DNA from: Nonomuraea africana
Lineage (GTDB): Bacteria; Actinomycetota; Actinomycetes; Streptosporangiales; Streptosporangiaceae
Length of the DNA: 64,000 nucleotides
Assembly (NCBI RefSeq): GCF_014873535.1
Contig: NZ_JADBEF010000001.1
Span: 930,001-994,000 of the forward strand
Direction: 5' to 3'
Below are positions 25,861 to 34,277 of this stretch, in pieces; position 1 is the first letter of the stretch, and each line of letters starts with the position of its first letter. A program made the position numbers and the translations under genes. The notes under the pieces were generated by a model. The model searched no databases. It was not told the DNA's origin and was given only the letters and a program-made list of their open reading frames with translations.

Positions 25861-26212
25861 TCAGGCGGCGGTGCGGCGCAACTCGGGAAACCGCTCTTCC
25901 CGCATTGCCCGGACCCCGCCGAGCGGGCAGGAACTCGTCCCAGTGGCGCCGTAGCACCTCACCGTTGAGTAGCGCGCGGAAATGCTGCTGGCGCCCTTCC
26001 TCCAGCACAATCTTGTACAGGGCCCCGAGGTCGTACGGGTCATCCAGGTCGAAGCTACGACGACCGCTCCACGCAAGCTCATGCGGGAGAGTCAGCACAC
26101 CGTGCATCGGCTCACGCAACAGTGGCGGCACGAACTGCGGTCGCCCGAGACCGGGCCCACGCTGGATGCCCAGGTGGCGGGCAAGCGTCGGGCCGACGGA
26201 CCCGGCCGGCAA
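25861..26212 (-). pseudogene. Frameshifted hypothetical gene, possible AbiEii partner
   Basis: One frame encodes LPHELAWSGRRSFDLDD through EVLRRHWDEFLP, and a second frame completes it with VRAMREERFPELRRTAA and a stop at 25861, so a single frameshift near 25915 splits one gene. I recall similar small actinobacterial proteins next to AbiEii-type nucleotidyltransferases, but that is uncertain. The 5' limit is unclear. The sequence from here to 25721 is otherwise without a gene. Confidence 0.45.
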
Positions 26213-26280
26213 TGACGGATCTCCGGGGAGTGCTTGCCTGCGTCGGGTAATGGCAAGCTAATAGCACGAAGCACGGCCGC

Positions 26281-27606
26281 ATGGACAATGAACCTATGCT
26301 CCCCGACATCTTCTTCCACCCCCTCAAGCCCACGCAGGTGCTCGACACCGTCTACGACCAGCTCGGCGAGCCGGACGAGTTCGGCGAACTCACCAACGAG
26401 TCTGCGGCCAGGGAGACGGTCCGGCAGGTCCTACTGGATCCGCGCAGCCAGGGCGATCCCGGGGTGTTCGAGCTTGCCTGGGAACTGGTTGACCTCTATG
26501 ACGACGACGAACTCCACGACGCGGTCGAGCTGCTGACCGAGGTACTCAACGCCCACCCCGACCAGCGCTTCGCCCTGGGCGCCCTACGTGCGGCCCACCG
26601 CGACGCCGAGGGCCTGGTCGAGATGGAGGCTCTCCATCGCGACATGTCGTTCCTGCTCCCGGAACGCCGCGACATCCGTTTGTACTACCTGGCTCCGGCT
26701 TTCCTCGCCGAACAGGGTCAGACCGACCGTGGCGCGCTCCTGGCCAGGGAGGGGGCCGCCCTGGCCAGAAGCCTCGGGCTTGAGGAAGAGGCCGAGCGGA
26801 TCGAGGAGCGCAGCCCCGATCCCGAACACCGGCAGCAGTCGAGCGCCCGGCTTGGGAGCGCGATGGAGGAGCTGCTCAGCGCAGTCCGCACTGCCGCGAC
26901 GCCCTCCGGGAAACGTGCGCTGGGTGGCGAGCGCTCCAGTTTTCGGATGGCCTATCTCCCCGCGCGGGAGTACGCCAAGGGCCTGGCCGAAGGGCTGCTC
27001 GACGCCACATTCCCCCTCGACCACGAGGACTACCGTCGCGAGCTGGAGTCATCGCTGCACGACTCGGCCGAGCTCGGCAGGGTCTCGGTGGTCGCGATCG
27101 ACCTGGCGGAGGTCGACACGTTTGCCAAGCGGACGGGACGCGACCCCAAACGTCGAAGTACACGGCTGGCCTACCTGTCCACGCTGCCGGACAAGGACGC
27201 GATCTCCTGGCCACCGGAGCGCAACACGCCCTGCTGGTGCACCTCTCAGCGCAAGTACAAGAAATGCTGTGGCCGGCCCGGATTCCGCGACCAGCCGGTG
27301 CCCGACCGAGGGCGGGCCATCCTGCGTGTCGATGGACCACAGCCGCTCCGGGTGCAGGTGCCCTCCAGGATTCGGCTTGACCGGCTCCACGCGGTGATCG
27401 ACGCCGACGCCGGCGCGGGCGGCCACTACAGCTTCTCGGTCCAGGACGGCGAAATCGACGCCGACCAGGCTCCGGACGCGACCCTTTCACAGCTCGCCAA
27501 CGAGCCCGGCCAGTCGTTCGGCTATCACAACGGCCGCGATCACAGGGTGACGGTGGAGGAGATCGTCCCGGTGGACCCGGCGGACAACCAGCCCCGGGTG
27601 ATCTAG
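26281..27606 (+). CDS. SEC-C zinc-motif protein
   Basis: A 441-residue protein, probably from the ATG at 26281 or 26296. The N-terminal 200 residues look helical and repeat-like (tetratricopeptide-like). A SEC-C zinc motif with Cys318, Cys320, Cys329 and Cys330 (CxC-x8-CC) lies at 318-330. SEC-C motifs occur in SecA and in many uncharacterised proteins, some linked to plasmid or defence loci. The C-terminal 100 residues are of no known fold. It stands alone at the edge of the accessory region. Confidence 0.75.
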   Translation: MDNEPMLPDIFFHPLKPTQVLDTVYDQLGEPDEFGELTNESAARETVRQVLLDPRSQGDPGVFELAWELVDLYDDDELHDAVELLTEVLNAHPDQRFALGALRAAHRDAEGLVEMEALHRDMSFLLPERRDIRLYYLAPAFLAEQGQTDRGALLAREGAALARSLGLEEEAERIEERSPDPEHRQQSSARLGSAMEELLSAVRTAATPSGKRALGGERSSFRMAYLPAREYAKGLAEGLLDATFPLDHEDYRRELESSLHDSAELGRVSVVAIDLAEVDTFAKRTGRDPKRRSTRLAYLSTLPDKDAISWPPERNTPCWCTSQRKYKKCCGRPGFRDQPVPDRGRAILRVDGPQPLRVQVPSRIRLDRLHAVIDADAGAGGHYSFSVQDGEIDADQAPDATLSQLANEPGQSFGYHNGRDHRVTVEEIVPVDPADNQPRVI

Positions 27607-27829
27607 CGACACGCTGTCTTGATGGGTGACTCTCATCGTGCACGGCCCTCGACGAGCTGGAGCCGTCTACGACGGTCCCATCCGTCGGCTGCATCCCGAA
27701 TCAGGACCCAGGCCGACTTGGCTCAACCGCAAGAGGGCCTGGCCTGGGCGACAGAGCGGGCGCCGGCCGAGGCAGACCGCAAGATCGTCAACGCGATGGG
27801 ACGCCATGATCGCTAAGCCCTAATGGCAC

Positions 27830-27861
27830 GAAGCCCGGCAGCAAGATCGCTACCGGGCTTC
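27830..27861. terminator. Stem-loop between the SEC-C gene and tRNA-Val
   Basis: A 13-bp stem with one T-G pair (GAAGCCCGG arms) and a 6-base loop; TTCTTT follows on the plus strand. It may end transcription from both sides. The 223 bases before it hold no convincing gene. Confidence 0.6.
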
Positions 27862-27868
27862 TTTGCGC

Positions 27869-27943
27869 TGGTGGGCGGTACTGGGTTCGAACCAGTGACC
27901 CCTCGCTTGTAAGGCGAGTGCTCTACCGCTGAGCTAACCGCCC
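27869..27943 (-). tRNA. tRNA-Val (anticodon UAC)
   Basis: A complete cloverleaf on the minus strand: acceptor arms GGGCGGT and ACCGCCC, D arm TAGCTCAGCGGTAGAGC, anticodon stem CTCGC/GCGAG around loop CTTACAA (anticodon TAC), and T arm with GGTTCGAACC. The CCA end is encoded (27869-27871). It borders the accessory region on its 3' side. Confidence 0.95.
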
Positions 27944-27960
27944 CTGATCGGCACTACACC

Positions 27961-28893
27961 TTACGACACCGCGGGCGCCGATCGCACATCCATTGTCCAC
28001 TCTGCCCCCGCCGCCGGCCGTCCCGCCGCGTTCCAGCCCAGCAGGGCCGCGCCCAGCATGCCCGCGTTCACCCCCAGTGCCGCCGGCACCAGCGGCGGGG
28101 CCTCTCTGAAGGCCAGCCGCTTCACCAGCCGGGTCCGCACCGGGTCGAACAGCGCTGGGCCCGCCTCGGCCAAGCCGCCGCCGAGGACGATGACCGAGGG
28201 GTCGAGCAGCAGCGTGTACGTGGCCAGCGCCAGCGACAGCGCCTCGACGGCCTCGTCCCACACCTCGATGGCCATGGGGTCGTCGGAGGCCACGACCTCC
28301 TCGGCCTTCACCCCCTCGAGGCCCGCGCGCTCGCTGTAGCGGCGGCCGACCGAGGCGGCCGAGGCGTAGGTCTCCAGGCAGCCGAGTTGCCCGCAGGCGC
28401 AGGGCTCCCCGTCGGGGAAGACGGGGATGTGGCCGATCTCGCCGCCCCAGCCCTCGGCCCCGCCGTACGGCCGGCCGGACAGGATCATGGCGCCCGCGAT
28501 GCCGGTGCCGATGGGCAGGAACAGGAAGTCGGAGATGCCGCGTCCCGCGCCGAGCACGCTCTCGGCGAGGCCGCCGGTGCGGACGTCGTGGCCGAGCATG
28601 ACGGGGACGTCCATGTCCACGAAGGCGCGGGCGGGCACGTCGCGCCAGCCGATGTTGGCGGAGTAGATCGCGCTGTCGGCCGTCACCAGGCCGGGTACGG
28701 CCAGGCCGACCCCCGCGGGCGGGCCGTCTCCCCTGGCGGCCAGGTCGGAGACGAACTCCCTGACCGCCGCCACCGCCTCGTCGCCGCGCAGCGTGGGACG
28801 CCGGTCGGTCACCAGCACCTGGCCGGTCTCGCTGACGAGGCCGCCCTTCATGGACGTGCCACCGACATCGAGCGCGACAACGTAGGAACTCAT
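27961..28893 (-). CDS. ROK-family sugar kinase (glucokinase-like)
   Basis: A 310-residue ROK protein with the phosphate-binding ALDVGGTSMKGG at the N-terminus, the GIGTGIAGAMI segment and the ROK zinc cysteines (CACGQLGCLE). No N-terminal DNA-binding domain is present, so it is a kinase and not a ROK repressor; glucokinase is the likeliest activity. I chose the start at 28893, which has an AGGATG ribosome site; a start 9 bases upstream is possible. It is 53 bases after the zinc-ribbon gene. Confidence 0.88.
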   Translation of the reverse strand: MSSYVVALDVGGTSMKGGLVSETGQVLVTDRRPTLRGDEAVAAVREFVSDLAARGDGPPAGVGLAVPGLVTADSAIYSANIGWRDVPARAFVDMDVPVMLGHDVRTGGLAESVLGAGRGISDFLFLPIGTGIAGAMILSGRPYGGAEGWGGEIGHIPVFPDGEPCACGQLGCLETYASAASVGRRYSERAGLEGVKAEEVVASDDPMAIEVWDEAVEALSLALATYTLLLDPSVIVLGGGLAEAGPALFDPVRTRLVKRLAFREAPPLVPAALGVNAGMLGAALLGWNAAGRPAAGAEWTMDVRSAPAVS

Positions 28894-28946
28894 AGCGGTC
28901 ATCCTGAGGGGCGGTGGCAGGTCAACGGCTATGAACGATAGCGCAC

Positions 28947-29261
28947 CTAATGTCGAGAAAGACCCAGCACTCTGTTGAGCGCCGCCTCGACCTCGTCGGC
29001 CAGGCCGGGCGGCGGCGCCGAGCCCGTGGGCGCCGACAGTCGGGCGAGCCGTACGGCACCGCAGGACCGGCACTCGACCTCGCCGAGCCGGCAGATGAGC
29101 GACGAGGAGCCGCAGGACTCGCACACGTCGAGTTCGAGGTCGTGCGACAGCTGGCAGTCCGGGCAGATGAGCACCTGGACCTCGCCGCGTACCCCGCGCC
29201 GCCACGGCGAGGCACCGCGGACCGGGTCGGTCTGCCGGGCCCCGCACTGGTAGCAGGGCAT
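28947..29261 (-). CDS. Zinc-ribbon hypothetical protein
   Basis: A 104-residue protein built of Cys pairs: CYQC at residue 3, CPDC near 34, CESC near 48 and CRSC near 65, giving two zinc ribbons, followed by a helical tail. It is probably a nucleic-acid- or protein-binding accessory. It lies 12 bases after the peroxiredoxin gene in the same operon direction. Function unknown. Confidence 0.75.
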   Translation of the reverse strand: MPCYQCGARQTDPVRGASPWRRGVRGEVQVLICPDCQLSHDLELDVCESCGSSSLICRLGEVECRSCGAVRLARLSAPTGSAPPPGLADEVEAALNRVLGLSRH

Positions 29262-29273
29262 GGTTTCCCTCCG

Positions 29274-29711
29274 TTAGGACAGAGCCTTGAGATAGTCGGC
29301 GACGTCACGCGCCGAGGAGATCGGGTTGACGACCGACCACCTGATCACGCCCTCGCCGTCGATGAGGAAGGTCCCGCGCTTGGCGAGCCCTTTCTTCTCA
29401 TCGAACACACCGTACGCCTGAGCGACCTGTCCGTGGGGCCAGAAATCGGAGAGCAGGGGGAACTCGTACCCCTCCTGCTCCGCCCATGCCCGCTGGGCGA
29501 ACATGGAGTCGACGGACACGCCGAGCACCCTGACGTCGGCGGGCAGGTGCGGAATGAGCTCGTCGCGCACCTGGCCGAGCTCGCCGCGGCACACGCCGCT
29601 GAAGGCGACCGGGTAGAAGATCAGCAGGACGCGGCTGCCGCGCAGGCCGGAGAGCCTGACCGGCGTGCCGTGCTGGTCGGGCAGTTCGAAGTCGGGAGCC
29701 ATGCGATTCAT
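29274..29711 (-). CDS. Peroxiredoxin (AhpE-type)
   Basis: A 145-residue thioredoxin-fold peroxidase that reduces peroxides. The peroxidatic Cys lies in FSGVCRGE (near residue 41), the usual FTGVCT position with Ser in place of the first Thr. No second conserved Cys is obvious, so it is likely 1-Cys, as in mycobacterial AhpE. Proline and Arg of the active site are present. It is followed by the zinc-ribbon gene. Confidence 0.9.
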   Translation of the reverse strand: MNRMAPDFELPDQHGTPVRLSGLRGSRVLLIFYPVAFSGVCRGELGQVRDELIPHLPADVRVLGVSVDSMFAQRAWAEQEGYEFPLLSDFWPHGQVAQAYGVFDEKKGLAKRGTFLIDGEGVIRWSVVNPISSARDVADYLKALS

Positions 29712-29759
29712 CCTGCCGTACGACCCCCTCGGGGCCGCACGGCAGGCGTCAACGTCTGA

Positions 29760-30188
29760 CTAGCGCCGGCCCTTGGGCGCCACAAGCCTGGTCCCCGACC
29801 AATCGGGTGCGGCGGAGATGCTGCTGGTCTGGGAGAGGCCCGCCGTGGTGGCGTCCTCCCCGATGTCGCTCGGCTCCACGTGGCCGTCTCTGCCTGCCTT
29901 GGGAGTCAGGAGCCAGATCTGGCCCGCGTCGGCCAGAGATCGCATGGCGTCACTCAGAGCGTCGAAGAGGTCCCCGTCGCCGTCGCGCCACCACAGCAGC
30001 ACCACGTCGGCGACTTCGTCGGTGTCCTCGTCGAGTAGCTCGGTGCCGGTCAGGTTCTCGATGGACTCGCGAAGCTCTTCGTCGCAGTCCTCGTCCCAAC
30101 CGATCTCCTGCACCACCTGACCCGGCTTGAGGCCGAGTCGTTCGGCCAGGCCGCGCTCGCCCTGCGCCTGACCCGCGGTCGCGCTCAC
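29760..30188 (-). CDS. DUF3052 family protein
   Basis: A 142-residue acidic cytosolic protein of the actinobacterial DUF3052 family. Typical segments are LKPGQVVQEIGWDEDCDE and ADVVLLWWRDGDGDLFDALSDA. Function is not established; DUF3052 genes lie near the pyruvate dehydrogenase E1 gene in many actinomycetes, from memory, as here. Confidence 0.85.
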   Translation of the reverse strand: MSATAGQAQGERGLAERLGLKPGQVVQEIGWDEDCDEELRESIENLTGTELLDEDTDEVADVVLLWWRDGDGDLFDALSDAMRSLADAGQIWLLTPKAGRDGHVEPSDIGEDATTAGLSQTSSISAAPDWSGTRLVAPKGRR

Positions 30189-30289
30189 TTGTATCCCTCC
30201 TGATATGCGGTCATCGCTTCGGGACAGTCCACACGCTGTGACCCTCAGTCGTCAACGGTCGCCACGAGGACGGCCGTACTCTAGACGGA

Positions 30290-30697
30290 TTAATCAGACA
30301 AAAACGACAGGCGAACCTGGCGTTCACTGTTGTCGACGTTGAGGTCGACGACGGCGATCGACTGCCAGGTGCCCAGGGCCAGCCGTCCGCCCAGGACGGG
30401 CACCGTGGCGTAGGGCGGGATGAGCGCCGGCATGACGTGGGATCTGCCGTGCCCCCGCGAACCGTGGGCGTGTCGCCATCGATCGTCGCCGGGCAGGAGA
30501 TCACCCAGCGCCGACAGCAGGTCGTCGTCGCTGCCGGCGCCGAGTTCGATGATCGCCACCCCCGCCGTGGCATGGGGCACGAAGACGTGCAGCAGCCCGT
30601 CGCCGCCCGCCGTGCCGGCGAAGGCCTCGCATTCACCGGTGATGTCGTGCACCGTCTCGCGCGACCCGGTGGTCAGCGAGATGATCTGGGATTTCAC
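30290..30697 (-). CDS. YjbQ family protein (UPF0047)
   Basis: A 135-residue protein of the YjbQ family, some members of which show thiamine-phosphate synthase activity. Conserved His residues lie in VFVPHATAGV and near HAHGSRGHGRSHV. The C-terminal GTWQSIAVVDLN segment is diagnostic. It follows a DUF1918 gene by 9 bases, so the two are likely co-transcribed. Confidence 0.88.
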   Translation of the reverse strand: MKSQIISLTTGSRETVHDITGECEAFAGTAGGDGLLHVFVPHATAGVAIIELGAGSDDDLLSALGDLLPGDDRWRHAHGSRGHGRSHVMPALIPPYATVPVLGGRLALGTWQSIAVVDLNVDNSERQVRLSFLSD

Positions 30698-30706
30698 ATG
30701 GAAATC

Positions 30707-30889
30707 CTACTTGGGCTCGACCACCGCGTCCGGGCCGGGGAAGACCAGGCCGGTGTGGCCGTCGTCGAACCTGACCATGTAGGGAGGCCCGCCGTCCGCG
30801 CCGCGGACCTCGATGATCTCTCCGATCCGGTCCCTCTCGCCCACGGTGCTCCCGTGGACGTGGAGCCGGTCTCCAACCGTCGCGTTCAT
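30707..30889 (-). CDS. DUF1918 family protein
   Basis: A 60-residue beta-rich protein of the DUF1918 family (VGDRLHVHGSTVGERDRIGEI, ending in HTGLVFPGPDAVVEP). The ATG at 30889 follows a GGAGG-type site. DUF1918 proteins are SH3-like barrels of unknown role common in actinomycetes. First gene of a short operon with yjbQ. Confidence 0.85.
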   Translation of the reverse strand: MNATVGDRLHVHGSTVGERDRIGEIIEVRGADGGPPYMVRFDDGHTGLVFPGPDAVVEPK

Positions 30890-31132
30890 ACCTCCACCTT
30901 CGTACGGCGGGCGCGATTGGAAAAGCCCCTGTTCTCACTAGAGAGCAAGAGCGAATGATGACCAAAACGTTACCCGTCGGCAGACCCCTTCTCCTGTGGC
31001 GCTACGCTGGCGCGCGGCCACTCGCGGCGGACCGATCGGGGCGCCGAGTGCCTGCCAGAAATTTCGTAGCTTTTCCGGGGTTGTTAAATCCGCACCTGGA
31101 TGTAACCTTTGGTGGCGATTCGTCCTACCATC

Positions 31133-31148
31133 GGTGGTCTAGGCCACC
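31133..31148. promoter_or_regulatory. Palindrome in the aceE leader
   Basis: A 16-base near-perfect palindrome (GGTGGTCTAGGCCACC, 7 of 8 pairs) about 125 bases before aceE; a small hairpin CCCTG-CCAG-CAGGG follows at 31157-31170. It is in the 385-base gap between DUF1918 and aceE, which otherwise holds no gene. It could be a regulator site; the regulator is unknown. Confidence 0.4.
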
Positions 31149-31274
31149 ACTTATGGCCCTGCCAGCAGGGACGTTCTGGTTACCGGTCAGTAGAGATGCA
31201 CTTTCCGGAGTTAGCGACCAGGATGGAAGGCGACCCAGACCAGACATCAGTCGATCCTCGGAAGGCGAGACCCA

Positions 31275-34022
31275 GTGGCTTCCGGACGCCAGCGTTTCTC
31301 GATCATCAGCGACGGCCTACCCAGCCAGCTGCCTGATGTCGACCCCAGCGAGACCAACGAGTGGCTCGAGTCCCTCGACAACGTCATCAAGACCGAGGGC
31401 CGCACCCGCGCCCGCTACTTGATGCTTCGCCTGCTGGAGCGGGCCCGCGAGCACCAGGTCGGCGTGCCTGGCCTGCGCAGCACCGACTACATCAACACCA
31501 TCCCGCCGGAGCGCGAGCCCTGGTTCCCCGGCGACGAGCACGTCGAGCGCCGTATCAGGGCCTACATCAGGTGGAACGCCGCGGTGATGGTCTCGCGCGC
31601 GAACGCGCGCACCAACGTCGGCGGCCACATCGCCACCTACGCCTCCGCCGCCTCGCTGTACGAGGTGGGCTTCAACCACTTCTTCCGCGGCAAGGACCAC
31701 GGCGAGTCCGGCGACCAGGTCTTCTTCCAGGGGCACGCCGCGCCGGGCATCTACGCCCGCGCCTTCCTCGAGGGTCGCCTCAACGAGGCCCAGCTCGACG
31801 CCTTCCGCCAGGAGCTGTCGCACGGCTTCCACGGCCTGCCCTCCTACCCGCACCCGCGGCTCATGCCCGACTTCTGGGAGTTCCCGACCGTGTCGATGGG
31901 CCTGGGCCCGATCGGCGCGATCTACCAGGCGCGGTTCAACCGCTACCTGCTCAACCGCAAGATCAAGGACACCTCCAGGAGCCACGTCTGGGCCTTCCTC
32001 GGCGACGGCGAGATGGACGAGCCCGAGTCGATCGGTGCGATCGGCCTGGCCGCCCGTGAGGAGCTCGACAACCTCACCTTCGTCATCAACTGCAACCTGC
32101 AGCGGCTCGACGGCCCGGTCCGGGGCAACGGCAAGATCATCCAGGAGCTCGAGTCGTACTTCCGCGGCGCGGGCTGGAACGTCATCAAGGTCGTCTGGGG
32201 CCGCGACTGGGACCCGCTGCTGGCGGCCGACGTCGACGGCGTGCTGGTCAACCAGATGAACACCACGCCCGACGGCCAGTTCCAGACCTACTCGGTCGAG
32301 TCGGGCGCCTACATCCGCGACAACTTCTTCGGCGGCGACCCGCGCCTGCGCAAGATGGTCGAGCACCTGACCGACGACGACATCCGCAAGCTGTCGCGCG
32401 GCGGCCACGACTACCGCAAGGTCTACGCGGCCTTCAAGGCGGCCCGTGAGCACGTCGGCCAGCCGACGGTCATCCTCGCCCAGACCATCAAGGGCTGGAC
32501 CCTGGGCAAGGACTTCGAGGCGCGCAACGCCACGCACCAGATGAAGAAGATGACCAAGGCCGAGCTGAAGGAGTTCCGCGACCGGCTCTACCTGCCGATC
32601 CCCGACTCCGCGCTCGAGGGTGACCTGCCGCCCTACTTCCACCCGGGCGAGAACGACGAAGAGATCGCCTACATGAAGGAGCGCCGCGCGGCGCTGGGCG
32701 GCGTGCTGCCGAGGCGCGTGGTCCGCGCCAAGTCGCTCAAGCTGCCCGGCGACGACGTCTACAAGCAGTTCGCCAAGGGCTCGGGCAAGCAGCAGGTGGC
32801 CACAACCATGGCCTTCGTCCGGCTGCTCAAGGACCTCATGCGCGACAAGGAGATCGGCAAGAGGTTCGTGCCGATCATCCCCGACGAGGCCCGCACCTTC
32901 GGTCTCGACGCGATGTTCCCCACCGCGAAGATCTACAGCCCGCACGGCCAGACCTACGAGGCCGTCGACAGGGACCTGCTGCTGTCGTACAAGGAGTCGA
33001 CCGAGGGTCAGATCCTGCACGAGGGCATCAACGAGGCCGGCTCCATGGCCTCGATGACCGCGGCCGGCACCTCCTACGCCACGCACGGCGAGGCGATGAT
33101 CCCGATCTACATCTTCTACTCGATGTTCGGGTGGCAGCGCACCGGCGACCAGATGTGGCAGCTGGGCGACCAGATGGGCAGGGGCTTCCTGCTCGGCGCG
33201 ACGGCGGGCCGCACCACGCTGAACGGCGAGGGCCTGCAGCACGAGGACGGTCACACCCCGCTGATCGCCTCGACGAACCCGGCCGCCGTCTCCTACGACC
33301 CGTCGTGGGCCTTCGAGACCGCCTACATCGTCAAGGACGGCCTGCGGAGGATGTACGGCGAGCAGCCGGAGAACGTCTTCTACTACCTGACCGTCTACAA
33401 CGAGCCCTACATCCAGCCGGCCGAGCCCGCCGACCTCGACGTGGACGGCCTGCTGAAGGGCCTGTACAAGTTCGCCGACGGACCGCGGACGGACGGCCCG
33501 AAGGCGAACATCCTCTCCTCGGGCGTCGCGGGCCCGTGGGCGATGGAGGCCCAGCGCCTGCTGGCCGAGGACTGGGGCGTGTCGGCCACCGTCTGGTCGG
33601 CGACCTCCTGGTCGGAGCTGCGCCGCGAGGCGCTGGCCTGCGACGAGCACAATCTGCTCAACCCCGACGCCGAGCAGCGCGTGCCGTACGTCACGCGGGC
33701 GCTCAGCGGCGCCGAGGGGCCGTTCGTGGGCGTCAGCGACTACATGAAGGCCGTGCAGGACCAGATCTCGCAGTGGGTCCCCGGCGACTGGAGCTCGCTC
33801 GGCACCGACGGGTTCGGCCTGTCCGACACCCGCTCGGCGCTGCGCCGCCACTTCCACGTGGACGCCGCCTCGATCACCCTCGCGGTGCTCACCAGGCTGG
33901 TCAAGCGCGGCGAGCTCGACGGTGAGGTGCTGCGCGAGGCGATCGCGCGCTACCACCTGAAGAACGGCGTCACCGAGGCGGGTGGCGCCGAGAGCAACGA
34001 CACCCAGTCGATGGGCGTCTGA
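31275..34022 (+). CDS. aceE: Pyruvate dehydrogenase E1 component, homodimeric type
   Basis: A 915-residue E1 that decarboxylates pyruvate with thiamine diphosphate and passes the acetyl group to the E2 lipoyl arm. The cofactor motif begins GDGE at 243-246 and ends in the NCNLQRLDG region near 275. Length matches AceE of actinomycetes. The GTG start at 31275 lies after a long leader with a palindrome. No E2 or E3 gene is adjacent, which is usual for this group. A strong terminator follows. Confidence 0.96.
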   Translation: MASGRQRFSIISDGLPSQLPDVDPSETNEWLESLDNVIKTEGRTRARYLMLRLLERAREHQVGVPGLRSTDYINTIPPEREPWFPGDEHVERRIRAYIRWNAAVMVSRANARTNVGGHIATYASAASLYEVGFNHFFRGKDHGESGDQVFFQGHAAPGIYARAFLEGRLNEAQLDAFRQELSHGFHGLPSYPHPRLMPDFWEFPTVSMGLGPIGAIYQARFNRYLLNRKIKDTSRSHVWAFLGDGEMDEPESIGAIGLAAREELDNLTFVINCNLQRLDGPVRGNGKIIQELESYFRGAGWNVIKVVWGRDWDPLLAADVDGVLVNQMNTTPDGQFQTYSVESGAYIRDNFFGGDPRLRKMVEHLTDDDIRKLSRGGHDYRKVYAAFKAAREHVGQPTVILAQTIKGWTLGKDFEARNATHQMKKMTKAELKEFRDRLYLPIPDSALEGDLPPYFHPGENDEEIAYMKERRAALGGVLPRRVVRAKSLKLPGDDVYKQFAKGSGKQQVATTMAFVRLLKDLMRDKEIGKRFVPIIPDEARTFGLDAMFPTAKIYSPHGQTYEAVDRDLLLSYKESTEGQILHEGINEAGSMASMTAAGTSYATHGEAMIPIYIFYSMFGWQRTGDQMWQLGDQMGRGFLLGATAGRTTLNGEGLQHEDGHTPLIASTNPAAVSYDPSWAFETAYIVKDGLRRMYGEQPENVFYYLTVYNEPYIQPAEPADLDVDGLLKGLYKFADGPRTDGPKANILSSGVAGPWAMEAQRLLAEDWGVSATVWSATSWSELRREALACDEHNLLNPDAEQRVPYVTRALSGAEGPFVGVSDYMKAVQDQISQWVPGDWSSLGTDGFGLSDTRSALRRHFHVDAASITLAVLTRLVKRGELDGEVLREAIARYHLKNGVTEAGGAESNDTQSMGV

Positions 34023-34033
34023 CTCTCGCTCCG

Positions 34034-34072
34034 ATGGAGCCCGTGCCGTTCGCGGCACGGGCTCCATTTTTT
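34034..34072 (+). terminator. Intrinsic terminator of aceE
   Basis: A perfect 15-bp stem (34034-34048 with 34053-34067) closed by a TTCG tetraloop and followed by six T residues, beginning 12 bases after the aceE stop. It is the clearest intrinsic terminator in the window. Confidence 0.95.
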
Positions 34073-34277
34073 CTTCGAACTTTTCCTGGCGAGTCGCGTC
34101 ATGGATCGGCGGGGGCGTTGTCTTGGATGGTGAGGCGGCGTGTTCAGGAGGGGTGCACGCCGCCTCGCCGTCCTCCCCCGGCGCGACCCGCCGGGGAAAG
34201 ACGGGCGCGGGGCGGCGTGTTCCTCGCCGGGGTTTGTGACAGGATTTTGTTGCTACTCGATATCGGGGGATATTTCC

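Noticed and set aside
27619..27823. Short open frames before the tRNA-Val hairpin
   Set aside because: No ribosome site, no family resemblance, two overlapping frames of equal length.
27869..27943. tRNA-Val as an integrase attachment site
   Set aside because: No integrase gene and no second copy of the tRNA 3' end were found in the window; kept only as a weak island hint.
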